In this document: positions 7,958-16,259 of the stretch, piece by piece
How the letters are laid out: every line of letters starts with the position of its first letter
Position numbering within the stretch: position 1 is the first letter of the stretch
Assembly: GCF_000421625.1 (NCBI RefSeq)
Contig: NZ_ATXJ01000005.1
Span: 51,129 to 115,128 of the forward strand
Direction of reading: 5' to 3'
Source: Thermus islandicus DSM 21543
Lineage (GTDB): Bacteria > Deinococcota > Deinococci > Deinococcales > Thermaceae
Length of the DNA: 64,000 nt
Made by a program: the position numbers and the translations under genes
The notes under the pieces: generated by a model
Databases searched by the model: none
The model's input: the letters and a program-made list of their open reading frames with translations, nothing else
Told to the model about the DNA's origin: nothing

Positions 7958-8032
7958 CCTCGGCCGGTTGCGCCACTGGCTCCACCTGCCCCAGGCGCCC
8001 AGATTGCAGGGCAAGCTTCCTCGCCTCCGAGG
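7958..8032 (-). promoter_or_regulatory. cyclic di-GMP-II riboswitch aptamer, distal copy
   Basis: This is the second copy, about 75 nt, transcribed first. P1 pairs CCTCGG with CCGAGG. P2 pairs CTTGCCC with GGGCAGG. Loop GGGCGCC again matches downstream GGCGC as a pseudoknot, and the 3' block GAGCCAGTGGCGCAACCGG is identical to the proximal copy. A T-run (GATCTTTTTT) follows about 15-20 nt after P1. Stems differ from the other copy while loops are conserved, the pattern expected of a selected RNA rather than a simple DNA duplication. Confidence 0.8.
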
Positions 8033-8038
8033 TGCCTT

Positions 8039-8058
8039 TAGGGGGCTAGCGCCCCCTA
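8039..8058 (-). terminator. strong inverted repeat after the diguanylate cyclase gene
   Basis: TAGGGGGC-TAGC-GCCCCCTA is a perfect 8-bp hairpin between the cyclase stop (8135) and the distal riboswitch. No U-run follows on the minus strand, so it may be an mRNA-stabilising hairpin, a weak terminator or part of the riboswitch leader. I found no convincing promoter in 8033-8134, so read-through from the cyclase gene is possible. Confidence 0.35.
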
Positions 8059-8134
8059 GTCTTAGGGTACTCCCGGAGCCGCTCTTTGGGAAGGGGTCTC
8101 CCACCCCACCGCGGCGGGGCCCATCCTTCGGGGC

Positions 8135-10375
8135 CTAGGCCAGCACCGCGACCCCCCGGGCCTTGGCCTGGTACATGCGGGTGTCGGCGGCGGAGAGGAG
8201 CTCGTCCGCCGTTTTCCCATCCTCGGGGAAGGTGGCGAGGCCGATGTTGACCCCGAGGCAGAGGCCGTCAAAGCAGAGTTTCCCGATGGCCTCGGCGTAG
8301 CGGAAGGCGGCCTTTATAGCCCCTTCCTTCCCGGTGTGGGGAAAGAGGGCGGCGAACTCGTCCCCGCCCCAGCGGAAAATCTTGTCCCCGTTCCGCCTTT
8401 CCCCCAGGAGGGCCTCGGCCACCCTCCTTAAGGCGAGGTCCCCCACGGCGTGGCCCAGTCGGTCGTTCAGCTTCTTGAAGCCCGTAAGGTCCAAAACGGC
8501 CAGGGAAAGAGGGTAGCCGTAGCGCTCGGCCCGCTTCAGCTCCTCCAGGAAGGTCTGCTCAAAGGCCCTCCGGTTGGGGAGGCCCGTGAGGGGGTCGGTG
8601 AGGGCGGCCTCCTCCAGGAGCTTGCGGGTCTGGCTTTCGTGGAGCAGGGTGGCGAGAGGGGCGGCGAAGAAGCGGGCCGCGCGCAGGGAATCCTCGCCGA
8701 AGGCCCGGGGGTCGTGGAGGTTGTCCAGGTTCAGGTAGGCCAGGACCTGGCCCTTATGGGGAATGGGGAGGCAGAGGTTGGCCTGGATCTCCGTGGCCCT
8801 TCCCGCGGTGTCTATGACCTCGGGGGGGGCGGTCTCGTGGCTGATCTCGGCGATGGGGCGCTCCGTGGCGCTCAGGACCCGGGGCTCGCCCCTCAGGGCC
8901 TCCTCCTTGCCCTGGCCGTACCAGAGGAGCTGGGCCTCGAGGCCGAAGGTCACCCCCTTGAGGCCCTCCAGGTCGTACCCCACCGCCGCCCGGAACCGGT
9001 AGACGCCCTCCTCCAGCACGAGGAGGCTCCCCGCCTCCGCCCCGGGCACATACCGAACGGCCACCTCCAAGACCTCCGGGTAAAGCGCCTCCAGAGGCTT
9101 TTCCAAAAGGTCCAGGAAGAGGCGGTTCACCGCTTGGTGCCGGGCTCTTTCTGTAAGGCGCTCCAGCCCCAGGCTCAGGGTGCGGCAGGCAGAAAGGAGG
9201 AGGTCCACCTCCGCCCTGCGCCAAGGGCGCGCTTCCCGCTGGCCCAGGACCAGCACCCTGCGGCTTCTCGGGGCGCCTTGGGAGGGGACGGGCAGGGCGG
9301 CGAGGGTACGCCAGTCCAGGGCCTGGAGGGCGGGAACCCCCTGGCTTTCCTCGGGGTAGCGGGCGGTGAAGAGCGGGCTTCCCGTCTCGTAGACCCGCCA
9401 GGCGAGGCCCACCCCAAAGGGCAGGCCCTCCGCCAGCACTTGAAGGAGGCTTGCTTCCCGCACGCCGTGGGAGGCGAGGGCCTGCATCCGCGCTCCCCGG
9501 GCTTCCCAGAGGGTCCCCGACTCCAGGCCCAAGGAGGTTACGAGAAGGGCGAGGGCTCCCTCCGCCGCCTCCTCCAGGGTATCGGCCCTCGCCAACCCTT
9601 CGGCAAGCTCGGCCAGGATCCTGCGCTCCTTGAGGTCCGCCAGGCGGGAAAGCTGGAGGCTGACGGCCTGGGCGAAGCGGGTGAGGCCCTCCACCTCCTC
9701 AGGGAGGAAGGGCTTTTGGCGCTCCAGGTTCAGCACCGCCACCGCCTCGCCCCGCTCAAAGAGGGGCAGGGCGAGCTCGGAAAGCGCCTCCTGACCGAGG
9801 GGGGCGATGTAGCTCGGCTCCTTGCGCACGTCGGGGATGTGGACGGGCCGCCCCTCCCGGAAGGCCCGGCCCACCACCCCGGTTCCCGGAATCCAGTCCA
9901 GGCCCATGGGGGGTTGGCTGGCAAGCCGACGAAAACCGCTCCCCTGGGGCACCCAGACCCCCACGTGCCCGCTTTCCCCTAGGGCAACGAGGCGCTCCGG
10001 AAGGCTTTTTAGAAGGGCCTCCCGGTCCTCCGCCTGGGGGAGGGCCTCGAGGGCCGAGGCCAGGAGCCTCTCTAGTCGGGCCAGGCTTTTGGCCCGGCGG
10101 TGGGCCCTCCGCAGGCCTTCCCCCACCTGGTGGGCGAGGAGGGCCGAGAGGAGGAGGAGGGCCAGGGCTACCCCGCTGAACTGGGGAAAGAGGGCTAGGG
10201 CGCTTGCGGAGAGGGCGCTGGCCAGAAGCCCCCAGGGGAGGCCGTGCACGCTGGCCACCACCGCCACCGCGATCATGAACCAGGGGAGGATGTAGGGGTC
10301 GGCGTAGCCCAGGAACCCTAGGAGAAGCCCCACGAGAAAGGAGGCCAGGGCGACGACCGTATAGACCAGGGCCAT
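8135..10375 (-). CDS. membrane-anchored multi-GAF diguanylate cyclase (GGDEF)
   Basis: This 746-residue protein is predicted to make c-di-GMP from two GTP. Residues 1-85 form about four membrane segments. Three GAF-like sensory regions follow (about 110-240, 255-400 and 420-560). The C-terminal GGDEF domain (about 580-746) has DLTGFKKLNDRLGH, an intact active-site GGDEF in FRWGGDEFAALF, and an RxxD inhibitory site (RNGD) five residues before it, so it should be active and product-inhibited. No EAL or HD-GYP domain is present. Two c-di-GMP-II riboswitch-like elements lie immediately downstream on the same strand. Confidence 0.92.
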   Translation of the reverse strand: MALVYTVVALASFLVGLLLGFLGYADPYILPWFMIAVAVVASVHGLPWGLLASALSASALALFPQFSGVALALLLLSALLAHQVGEGLRRAHRRAKSLARLERLLASALEALPQAEDREALLKSLPERLVALGESGHVGVWVPQGSGFRRLASQPPMGLDWIPGTGVVGRAFREGRPVHIPDVRKEPSYIAPLGQEALSELALPLFERGEAVAVLNLERQKPFLPEEVEGLTRFAQAVSLQLSRLADLKERRILAELAEGLARADTLEEAAEGALALLVTSLGLESGTLWEARGARMQALASHGVREASLLQVLAEGLPFGVGLAWRVYETGSPLFTARYPEESQGVPALQALDWRTLAALPVPSQGAPRSRRVLVLGQREARPWRRAEVDLLLSACRTLSLGLERLTERARHQAVNRLFLDLLEKPLEALYPEVLEVAVRYVPGAEAGSLLVLEEGVYRFRAAVGYDLEGLKGVTFGLEAQLLWYGQGKEEALRGEPRVLSATERPIAEISHETAPPEVIDTAGRATEIQANLCLPIPHKGQVLAYLNLDNLHDPRAFGEDSLRAARFFAAPLATLLHESQTRKLLEEAALTDPLTGLPNRRAFEQTFLEELKRAERYGYPLSLAVLDLTGFKKLNDRLGHAVGDLALRRVAEALLGERRNGDKIFRWGGDEFAALFPHTGKEGAIKAAFRYAEAIGKLCFDGLCLGVNIGLATFPEDGKTADELLSAADTRMYQAKARGVAVLA

Positions 10376-10410
10376 GTTTGGCCCATGCTAACCCAGGCTT
10401 TTCCCGGCGG

Positions 10411-11766
10411 CTAGGGGGTAGGGGCCAGGGCCAGGTAGGCGAGGGCCCTTTCCGCGGCCCTCCTCCCGGAGCCCACCACCTCGGGGAGGCCCACCCCCGT
10501 CAGGTAGTTTCCCGCCAGAAAGAGGCCCGGGGCCTTGAGGAGAGCCATCTCCAGGCGCCCTACCCGCTCCAGGTGGCCCACGCGGTAGCTCGGCATCCCC
10601 TCGGGAAAGCGGAAGACGTAGGTGTAGCTGGGGCGCACCTCGAGGCCCAGGAAGCGCCTCAGGTCCTCCAGGGCCAGGCGGGCGAGCGCCGCCTCGGAAA
10701 GCCGCGCTTCCTCTCCCGAGAGGTAGGCCCGGACCAGGCTAACGCCCTCCGGGGCCCGGTGGGGCCACTTCCGGTGGGTCCAGGTGAAGCCTCGGACCCG
10801 GTACCCCTCGCCCGCCGCGACGAGGAGGCCGTGGCCCTCCAGGGGGAGCTCCTCGGGGAAGGCCAGGCTCACCGTGGCGGCCGGGGCGTGGGGGATGCCC
10901 TTGAGGAGGGCGGTGGCCTCGGGGAGGAAGGGCCTTAGGAGGCCCGCCGCCTGGGGGGCCGGGGTGGCCAGGACCACGGCCTCGGCCTCGAGGGTCCCCT
11001 TGGGGGTGTGGAGGCGGTAGCGCCCCCTTTGGGGCTCCAGGAAAAGGAGCGGGGTGGCGAGGAGGACCCTCTCCCCCAGGGCCTCCGCCATCCTCTGGGT
11101 GAGGGCGGAAAGCCCTTCGGGGAAGGAGAAGAAGAGGCTGCCTCCCTCGCGGCTTCCCCGCTTCCTCCTCTCCCGCATGGCCCCGAGGAGGAGGCTCCGG
11201 TGGGTTTGCTCCAGGGCCCAGAGCTGGGGAAAGGCCGCCCGCATGGAGAGCACGTCGGGCTCCCCGCCGTAGATCCCCCCGGCCAGGGGGGCCACCAGGG
11301 CGTTATAGACCTCAGGGCCAAGCCGCCTTTCCACAAACTCCCTTAAGGGCTCGTCCTCCTTGCTCCCCCGGGGGAGGAGGAGGTCCAGAAGGGCCCGGAG
11401 CTTCCCGGGGAAGGAGAGGAGGGGGGTTTTGGCCAGGGCGCGGAGGTCCCCCGGCACCAGCTGGAGGAGGCCCTCGGGGAGGGGGTGGGCCTTCCCCTTG
11501 CGCAGGATGAAGGCGGAGGGCTTTTGGGGCAGGGTGCCTATGGGCTCGAGGCCGAAGGCCTGGGCGAGCTCCAGCACCTCCTTTTTGTAGCGCACGCTGG
11601 CGTCAGGGCCGCCCTCCACCAGGAAGCCCCCCTGCCGCAGGGTGCGCACCTTGCCCCCGAGGCGGAGGGTGGCCTCCAGGAGGAGGAAGTCCGCCCCCGC
11701 CTCCTTCAGGGCCAAGGCGGCGGAAAGCCCCGCCCACCCCCCACCCACCACGGCTACCTGAGCCAC
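10411..11766 (-). CDS. hemY: protoporphyrinogen oxidase (HemY-type, FAD-dependent)
   Basis: This oxidises protoporphyrinogen IX to protoporphyrin IX with FAD, late in haem synthesis. The 451-residue product starts with VAVVGGGWAGLSAALALKEAG, the dinucleotide-binding motif, and has LGGKVRTLRQGGFLVEGGPDA, typical of the family. The C-terminal motif FLAGNYLTGVGLPEVVGSGRRAA closes the FAD site. It overlaps hemH by 13 bp and is last in the hemE-hemH-hemY operon. Confidence 0.93.
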   Translation of the reverse strand: MAQVAVVGGGWAGLSAALALKEAGADFLLLEATLRLGGKVRTLRQGGFLVEGGPDASVRYKKEVLELAQAFGLEPIGTLPQKPSAFILRKGKAHPLPEGLLQLVPGDLRALAKTPLLSFPGKLRALLDLLLPRGSKEDEPLREFVERRLGPEVYNALVAPLAGGIYGGEPDVLSMRAAFPQLWALEQTHRSLLLGAMRERRKRGSREGGSLFFSFPEGLSALTQRMAEALGERVLLATPLLFLEPQRGRYRLHTPKGTLEAEAVVLATPAPQAAGLLRPFLPEATALLKGIPHAPAATVSLAFPEELPLEGHGLLVAAGEGYRVRGFTWTHRKWPHRAPEGVSLVRAYLSGEEARLSEAALARLALEDLRRFLGLEVRPSYTYVFRFPEGMPSYRVGHLERVGRLEMALLKAPGLFLAGNYLTGVGLPEVVGSGRRAAERALAYLALAPTP

Positions 11767-12707
11767 GCCGCCTCCACCAGGTCCTTAAGGACCTGGATGT
11801 AGTCCAGATCGGCGTTCAGTCCCCGGGCCCGAAGAAGCCTCAGGCCCACCCGTTCTGCGGTGGCCTGGGCCTCGAGGTCCAGGTCGTAGTAGACCTCGAG
11901 GTGGTCGGCGGGGAAGCCCACCGCCTGGACCACCGCCTCCTCAAACCCCTCCTCCTTGAGCTTCCCCAAAAGCTCGTTGATGTCGGGGCCGAGCCAGGGC
12001 TCCGGGGTGCGCCCGGCCGACTGGTAGGCCACGTGGTAGCGAGGGAGGGAGAGCTTTTTGGCGATGAGCTCGGCCGTCCTCTCCACCTGCCTTGGGTAGG
12101 GGTCCCCCCTTTCCACGGCGGAGAGGGGGATGGAGTGGGCGGTGAAGACGTAGGCGGCCCGCTTGGGATCCCTGAGCCGCCAGATGGCCTCCTCCAGCCT
12201 CCTGGCGTAGGCGGCGATGAGGCCGGGATGGGCCTCGTAGCTCTCCACCCAGAGGAACGCTATGGGCTCGGGAAGGGCCTTCAGGGCCGCCTCCACCTTC
12301 TCCTGGTACTCGGCCACGCTCCTTAAGGAGTAGTGGGGGGCGGCCACCAGGGCCACGGCCCGCCGCACCCCGTCCTCGTGCATCGCCGCCACCGCCTCCC
12401 CGATGGAGGGGTGCCAGTGCTTGGTGCCCACGTAGACCCGCGCCGGGCCTTGGGGGGTGCGGGGGGGGTGGGGGCCCTGGAGGCGCTTGGGGTAGGCGGG
12501 GGCCTCGAGGTTCAAAAGGGCCTGGAGCCGGATGGCCTGGGCCAGGGTGATCTCGTTCAGGGGGCTTTTGCCGATGGCCTCGTAGCGCTCGGAAAGCTCC
12601 TTAAGGAGTTCCTCCGGGGGCCGCTTACCCCGGCGGATATCCGTGTAGTAGGGCTCTATCTCCTCCGGGGCGTAGGGGGTGCCGTAGGCCATCAAAAGGA
12701 CGTTCAT
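11754..12707 (-). CDS. hemH: ferrochelatase
   Basis: This inserts Fe2+ into protoporphyrin IX (or possibly coproporphyrin III). The 317-residue protein has MNVLLMAYGTPYAPEEIEPYYTDIRRG at the N-terminus, the VAAPHYSLRSVAEY strand with the active-site His, and VFTAHSIPL near residue 190. YHVAYQSAGRTPEPWLGPD and VGFPADHLEVYYDLD follow, the latter with the conserved His-Glu region. It overlaps hemE by ATGA and hemY by 13 bp. Confidence 0.95.
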   Translation of the reverse strand: MNVLLMAYGTPYAPEEIEPYYTDIRRGKRPPEELLKELSERYEAIGKSPLNEITLAQAIRLQALLNLEAPAYPKRLQGPHPPRTPQGPARVYVGTKHWHPSIGEAVAAMHEDGVRRAVALVAAPHYSLRSVAEYQEKVEAALKALPEPIAFLWVESYEAHPGLIAAYARRLEEAIWRLRDPKRAAYVFTAHSIPLSAVERGDPYPRQVERTAELIAKKLSLPRYHVAYQSAGRTPEPWLGPDINELLGKLKEEGFEEAVVQAVGFPADHLEVYYDLDLEAQATAERVGLRLLRARGLNADLDYIQVLKDLVEAAWLR

Positions 12708-13729
12708 GCGGAAACCTCCTTCACGAGTTCTACCACGTAGGCCACGTTCTCCGCCGGGGTGCCGGGCAGGATGCCGTGGCCCAGGTTGAAGATGTGCCCA
12801 GGGCGGCCGGCGTTTTCCTGGAGGATCCTCAGGACCTCCCGCCGGATCACCTCTTTGGGGGCGAGGAGGACCGCGGGGTCCAGGTTCCCCTGGACCGGGG
12901 TCTTCCCCAGCACCTCCCGGGCCCAGGGGAGGGGGGTATGGTGGTCCAGGCCCAGGACATCCCCCCCCGCCCCCTGCATCTCCTGGAGGAACCCCATGGT
13001 CCCCACCCCGAAGTGGATCACCGGCACCCCAAGCGGCTTAAGGGCCCGGAAGAGCCCCTCCATGTGGGGCCTCACGTAGCGGCGGTAGTCCGCAGGGGAG
13101 AGGGCCCCCACCCAGGAGTCAAAGACCTGGAGGAGGTCGGCCCCCGCCTCCGCCTGGGCCCTCAGGTAGCGGGCCATGGCCTCGGCGAGCCTGGCCATGA
13201 GGCGGTGCCAGAGGGCCTCCTCGCGGTACATGAAGGCCTTCACCGTGAGGAAGCGGCGGCTCGGGCCCCCCTCCACCAGGTAGCTCGCCAGGGTGAAGGG
13301 GGCCCCGGCGAAGCCGATGAGGGGCACCCTAAGCTCCCGCTTCAGGATCCTTATGGCCTCCAGGACGAAGGGGACGGCCTCCTCGGGCACGAGGGGCCTT
13401 AGGGCCTCCACGCCCTTTTCGTCCCGGATGGGCTCGTGGATGACGGGGCCCTTCCCCTCCACCAGGGAGAGGCTTACCCCCATGCCGTAGAGGGGGGTGG
13501 TGATGTCGGCGAAGAGGATGGCCGCGTCCACGCCGAGCTCCCGCACGGGCAGGAGGGTGACCTCGGCGCAGACCTCCGGGTTTTCCACGATCTCGGGGAG
13601 GGTGTAGCGCTTGCGGATCTCCTGGTAGGCCTTCTGGTAGCGGCCTGCCTGGCGCATGAACCAGACGGGGGGCCTGGGGGTGGGCTCGCCCCGGGCGGCC
13701 CTTAGGAGGAGGTCGTTCACGCCCCCCAT
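12704..13729 (-). CDS. hemE: uroporphyrinogen decarboxylase
   Basis: This decarboxylates uroporphyrinogen III to coproporphyrinogen III. The 341-residue protein has the N-terminal signature PPVWFMRQAGRYQKAY with the substrate-binding Arg residues, the catalytic Asp in DAAILFADITTPLYGMG, and GFAGAPFTLASYL. The C-terminal HIFNLGHGILPGTP is also typical. The ATG at 13729 matches family N-termini; the frame is open about 50 codons further upstream, but that extension would run into the divergent foldase gene. Confidence 0.95.
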   Translation of the reverse strand: MGGVNDLLLRAARGEPTPRPPVWFMRQAGRYQKAYQEIRKRYTLPEIVENPEVCAEVTLLPVRELGVDAAILFADITTPLYGMGVSLSLVEGKGPVIHEPIRDEKGVEALRPLVPEEAVPFVLEAIRILKRELRVPLIGFAGAPFTLASYLVEGGPSRRFLTVKAFMYREEALWHRLMARLAEAMARYLRAQAEAGADLLQVFDSWVGALSPADYRRYVRPHMEGLFRALKPLGVPVIHFGVGTMGFLQEMQGAGGDVLGLDHHTPLPWAREVLGKTPVQGNLDPAVLLAPKEVIRREVLRILQENAGRPGHIFNLGHGILPGTPAENVAYVVELVKEVSA

Positions 13730-13742
13730 GGTAGCATGGGGC

Positions 13743-14657
13743 ATGCGCGCCCTTTTCCTCGCCCTCTCCTTGGCCCTTGCCCCCCTCGCCCTGGCCCAGG
13801 AGGACCCCGCGGTGGCCCAGGTGGGGGCCGAGACCCTCCGCAAAAGCCAGTTTGAGCTCCGCTTCGGCCTTTTCGCCAAAAGCGCCCTGCGGCAGCTCGG
13901 CCTGCCCGACTCGGAGGAGACCCGGGCCCTTCTCGCCCAGTACCGCGCCCCCTACCTAGAGGCCCTGGCGGAGGAGCGGGCGCTTTTGCAGGTGGCGAGG
14001 CGGCAGGGGTTCTGGCCCCTGCCCGACCGCGTGCAGGCCCGGGTGGAGGAGCTCAAGGGGGCCATGGGCGAGGAGGCCCTGGAAGCGGCCCTGAAGGAGG
14101 CGGGGGTGCCGGACCTCGAGACCTATCGGCTTCTCCTCGCCGAGGCCTTGGCCCTCGAGGCCCTGGAGGGCCACTACCGAAAGCAGCTGAGGGTCGCTCC
14201 CGCCGCCCTTAAGGCCCTCTGGCTCCTCTCCCCCGAGTACCGCCACGGGGCCCTCTACTGCGCCCGGCACGTGCTCCTGCCCACCCTGGAGGAGGCCAAG
14301 GAGGCCATGGGCCGCCTAGGGAGGGGAGAGGCCTTCCCCGAGGTGGCCCAGGCCCTCTCCCAGGACCCGGGCTCCCGGGAAGCGGGCGGGGCGCTGGGGT
14401 GCGCCCCGGAGGGCACCTACACCCCTGCCTTTGAGCGGGCCCTTCTCGCCCTCAAGCCCGGGGAGGTTTCCCCGCCCGTAAAGACCGAATACGGCTTCCA
14501 CCTCATCCTCTTGGAGCGGGTGCTGCCTCCCGGCCGCTACCCCCTGGAGGAGGTGGCGGAAGACCTCGAGGCCCGGGTGAAGGACCAGGCCTGGGAGCGG
14601 CTCGCAAAGAGCCTAATCCGCCGCATTCCCATCCAGCTCTTCCCCGAGCGGCTATAG
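13743..14657 (+). CDS. secreted parvulin-type peptidyl-prolyl isomerase (PpiC/PrsA-like)
   Basis: This 304-residue foldase acts outside the cytoplasmic membrane. A signal peptide (MRALFLALSLALAPLALAQ) is followed by a helical SurA-like N-terminal region and, from about residue 180, a parvulin domain: ARHVLLPTLEEAKEAM, SQDPGSREAGGALG, then PPVKTEYGFHLILLERV. The ATG is divergent from hemE with only 13 bp between the starts. TAGCAT lies 5 nt upstream, so the transcript is probably leaderless. Confidence 0.85.
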   Translation: MRALFLALSLALAPLALAQEDPAVAQVGAETLRKSQFELRFGLFAKSALRQLGLPDSEETRALLAQYRAPYLEALAEERALLQVARRQGFWPLPDRVQARVEELKGAMGEEALEAALKEAGVPDLETYRLLLAEALALEALEGHYRKQLRVAPAALKALWLLSPEYRHGALYCARHVLLPTLEEAKEAMGRLGRGEAFPEVAQALSQDPGSREAGGALGCAPEGTYTPAFERALLALKPGEVSPPVKTEYGFHLILLERVLPPGRYPLEEVAEDLEARVKDQAWERLAKSLIRRIPIQLFPERL

Positions 14658-15500
14658 GGTGAGGAGGAGGGCCTCGTCCCCCTTGGGCCTCTTGGCCAGG
14701 AGGAGGGTCTCCCCGGGGGCGTAGATCCCGCTTTGGCCCTCAAAAGGGAGGCCCAGGATCGCCCCGTTCAGCATGGGGTTCAGGAGGAGCCGCAGGTTTT
14801 CCCGGCCCGAAAGCCGCTCCCTGGCCGCAGCCAGCCACACCTCCCCTTCCTTCCGCCTGGGGTCTTGGGGCCAGGGCCTTTCCCAGGGGGCGGGGTTGGC
14901 GGAGGGCTGGAGGAGGACCTCGGCTCCCAGGGCGTCCAGCCGGGCGAGGTATTTTTCGTGGAATCCGTCCAGGCAGATAAGGATCCCTACCCGTCCCCCC
15001 CGGGTCTCCACCAGGTGGGGGCCGAAGCTTCCCCTCTTGAGCCAGCGCTCGGGAGGGGTAAGCTCCATCTTCGGCACCTGGGCCAGAAGGCGGCCCTCGG
15101 GGTTAAAGAAGAGGGCCAGGTTCTGGAAGCGGGGCGTACGGGCAAACCTTCCCCGGGCTAACTCCTCCTCGTAGGGAGGGGAGAGGAGGGTGCCCGAAAG
15201 GAGGTAGGCGCCAAAGGCCCTCGCGGCCTCGGCCATCACCCGGTGGAAGACCCCGTAGGCCCGCCTCGCCCGCCGCCAGGGGAGGAGGGGGTCTTTGAGG
15301 AGGTCCTTCCAGCGAAACTCCCCCTCGAGGTGGAGGAGGAGGGGAAGGCCAAAGAGCTCGGGGAAGGCGGCAAGCCTGGGGGAGGGGGTGCCCTGAAGGG
15401 GGGCGAGGAGGGAGAAGACCCGCTCCCGGAAGGCCGCCTCCGTGCGGTAGGCCTGAAGGACCGCCTCTGCCTGCACGGCGAGGAGCGTGCGGAAGGGCAC
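14652..15500 (-). CDS. carbon-nitrogen hydrolase (nitrilase superfamily)
   Basis: This 282-residue amidase/nitrilase-fold protein has the catalytic triad: Glu in FPELFGLPLL (near residue 47), Lys in VPKMELTPPERW, and Cys in ILICLDGFHEKYL, followed by GAEVLLQPSANPAPW. The substrate cannot be inferred. It is convergent with the PpiC gene (6-bp overlap). TAGACT lies 6 nt before the GTG, suggesting a leaderless mRNA. Confidence 0.85.
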   Translation of the reverse strand: MPFRTLLAVQAEAVLQAYRTEAAFRERVFSLLAPLQGTPSPRLAAFPELFGLPLLLHLEGEFRWKDLLKDPLLPWRRARRAYGVFHRVMAEAARAFGAYLLSGTLLSPPYEEELARGRFARTPRFQNLALFFNPEGRLLAQVPKMELTPPERWLKRGSFGPHLVETRGGRVGILICLDGFHEKYLARLDALGAEVLLQPSANPAPWERPWPQDPRRKEGEVWLAAARERLSGRENLRLLLNPMLNGAILGLPFEGQSGIYAPGETLLLAKRPKGDEALLLTL

Positions 15501-15509
15501 GCTCCCAGT

Positions 15510-16259
15510 CTACAGGCTTTGAAGGATGATGTAGACGCCCATCCCTACCAGGAAGAGGGCGAACCCCCGCTTTAGGGTCTCGTGGGGGAGCCGCACCGCT
15601 ATCCTTCCCCCAAAAAAGCTCCCCAGGGTGCCCACCAGGATGAAGAGGCCGGCGTTGGCCCAGTTCACGGAAAGGCCCAAGGCGGGGAGGAGGTGGAGGT
15701 ACTTGTAGAAGCCGGCGAAGGACTTAAGGGCGATGATGACCAGACTCGTCCCCACCGCCAGGTGCATGGGCAGGCCCCCCAGGAGGACCAGGGCGGGCAC
15801 GATGAGGAACCCGCCCCCCACCCCTACGAAGCCGGTGAGGGCCCCCACGGCCAGACCGTCCAGGACGATCTTCCAGGGCTTCCGCTTCCCACCCTCTGTG
15901 CGCTTCAGGACAGGAGGCCTGGCCATGGAGTAGGCGGCCACCAGCATCACCCCGGCGAAGACCAGGAGCTGGACCTGCCCGGAGACGAGGTGCGAAAGCC
16001 AGGCCCCAAGGTAAGTGCCCGCCATGCCCGGAAGGCCGAAGAAGAGGACGTTCCGGAAGTCCACAAGACCCCTTAGGGCAAAGGGGATGGCGCCCAAAAG
16101 CGCGATCCCCCCCACGATGAGGAGGCTTTCGGCGATGGCCTGCTTGGGGGGTTCGCCCAGAAGGTAGACCAAGACGGGCACGGTGAGGATAGACCCCCCC
16201 GAGCCCAAAAGCCCTAGGGAGAGTCCAATGAGCAACGCGCCGATAAGGGCTAGGGTCAT
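15510..16259 (-). CDS. TauE/SafE-family sulfite/organosulfur exporter
   Basis: This 249-residue membrane protein has about eight helices in two repeats. Each repeat carries the family glycine motif: GLLGSGGSILTVPVLVYLLG at the N-terminus and GFVGVGGGFLIVPALVLLGG in the middle. It probably exports sulfite or a related anion made by the two upstream sulfur enzymes. The ATG at 16259 is preferred because GGTGGAG precedes it and ATGA overlaps the rhodanese stop. Confidence 0.88.
   Translation of the reverse strand: MTLALIGALLIGLSLGLLGSGGSILTVPVLVYLLGEPPKQAIAESLLIVGGIALLGAIPFALRGLVDFRNVLFFGLPGMAGTYLGAWLSHLVSGQVQLLVFAGVMLVAAYSMARPPVLKRTEGGKRKPWKIVLDGLAVGALTGFVGVGGGFLIVPALVLLGGLPMHLAVGTSLVIIALKSFAGFYKYLHLLPALGLSVNWANAGLFILVGTLGSFFGGRIAVRLPHETLKRGFALFLVGMGVYIILQSL

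Noticed and set aside
7810..8032. Cobalamin riboswitch on the plus strand (CGCCACTGG)
   Set aside because: The short match to a B12 riboswitch core lacks the B12 box, and the covarying stems and pseudoknot make sense on the minus strand as c-di-GMP-II.
7810..8032. Class I c-di-GMP (GEMM) riboswitch
   Set aside because: The conserved GEMM-I aptamer blocks are absent; the topology is that of class II.
8450..9982. 510-codon open frame antisense to the diguanylate cyclase
   Set aside because: Low-complexity product without motifs; the opposite strand has a complete GGDEF protein.
13730..13879. Upstream extension of hemE by 50 codons
   Set aside because: It would overlap the divergent foldase gene, is Arg/Ala-rich without family similarity, and hemE proteins start near MGGVNDLLLRA.
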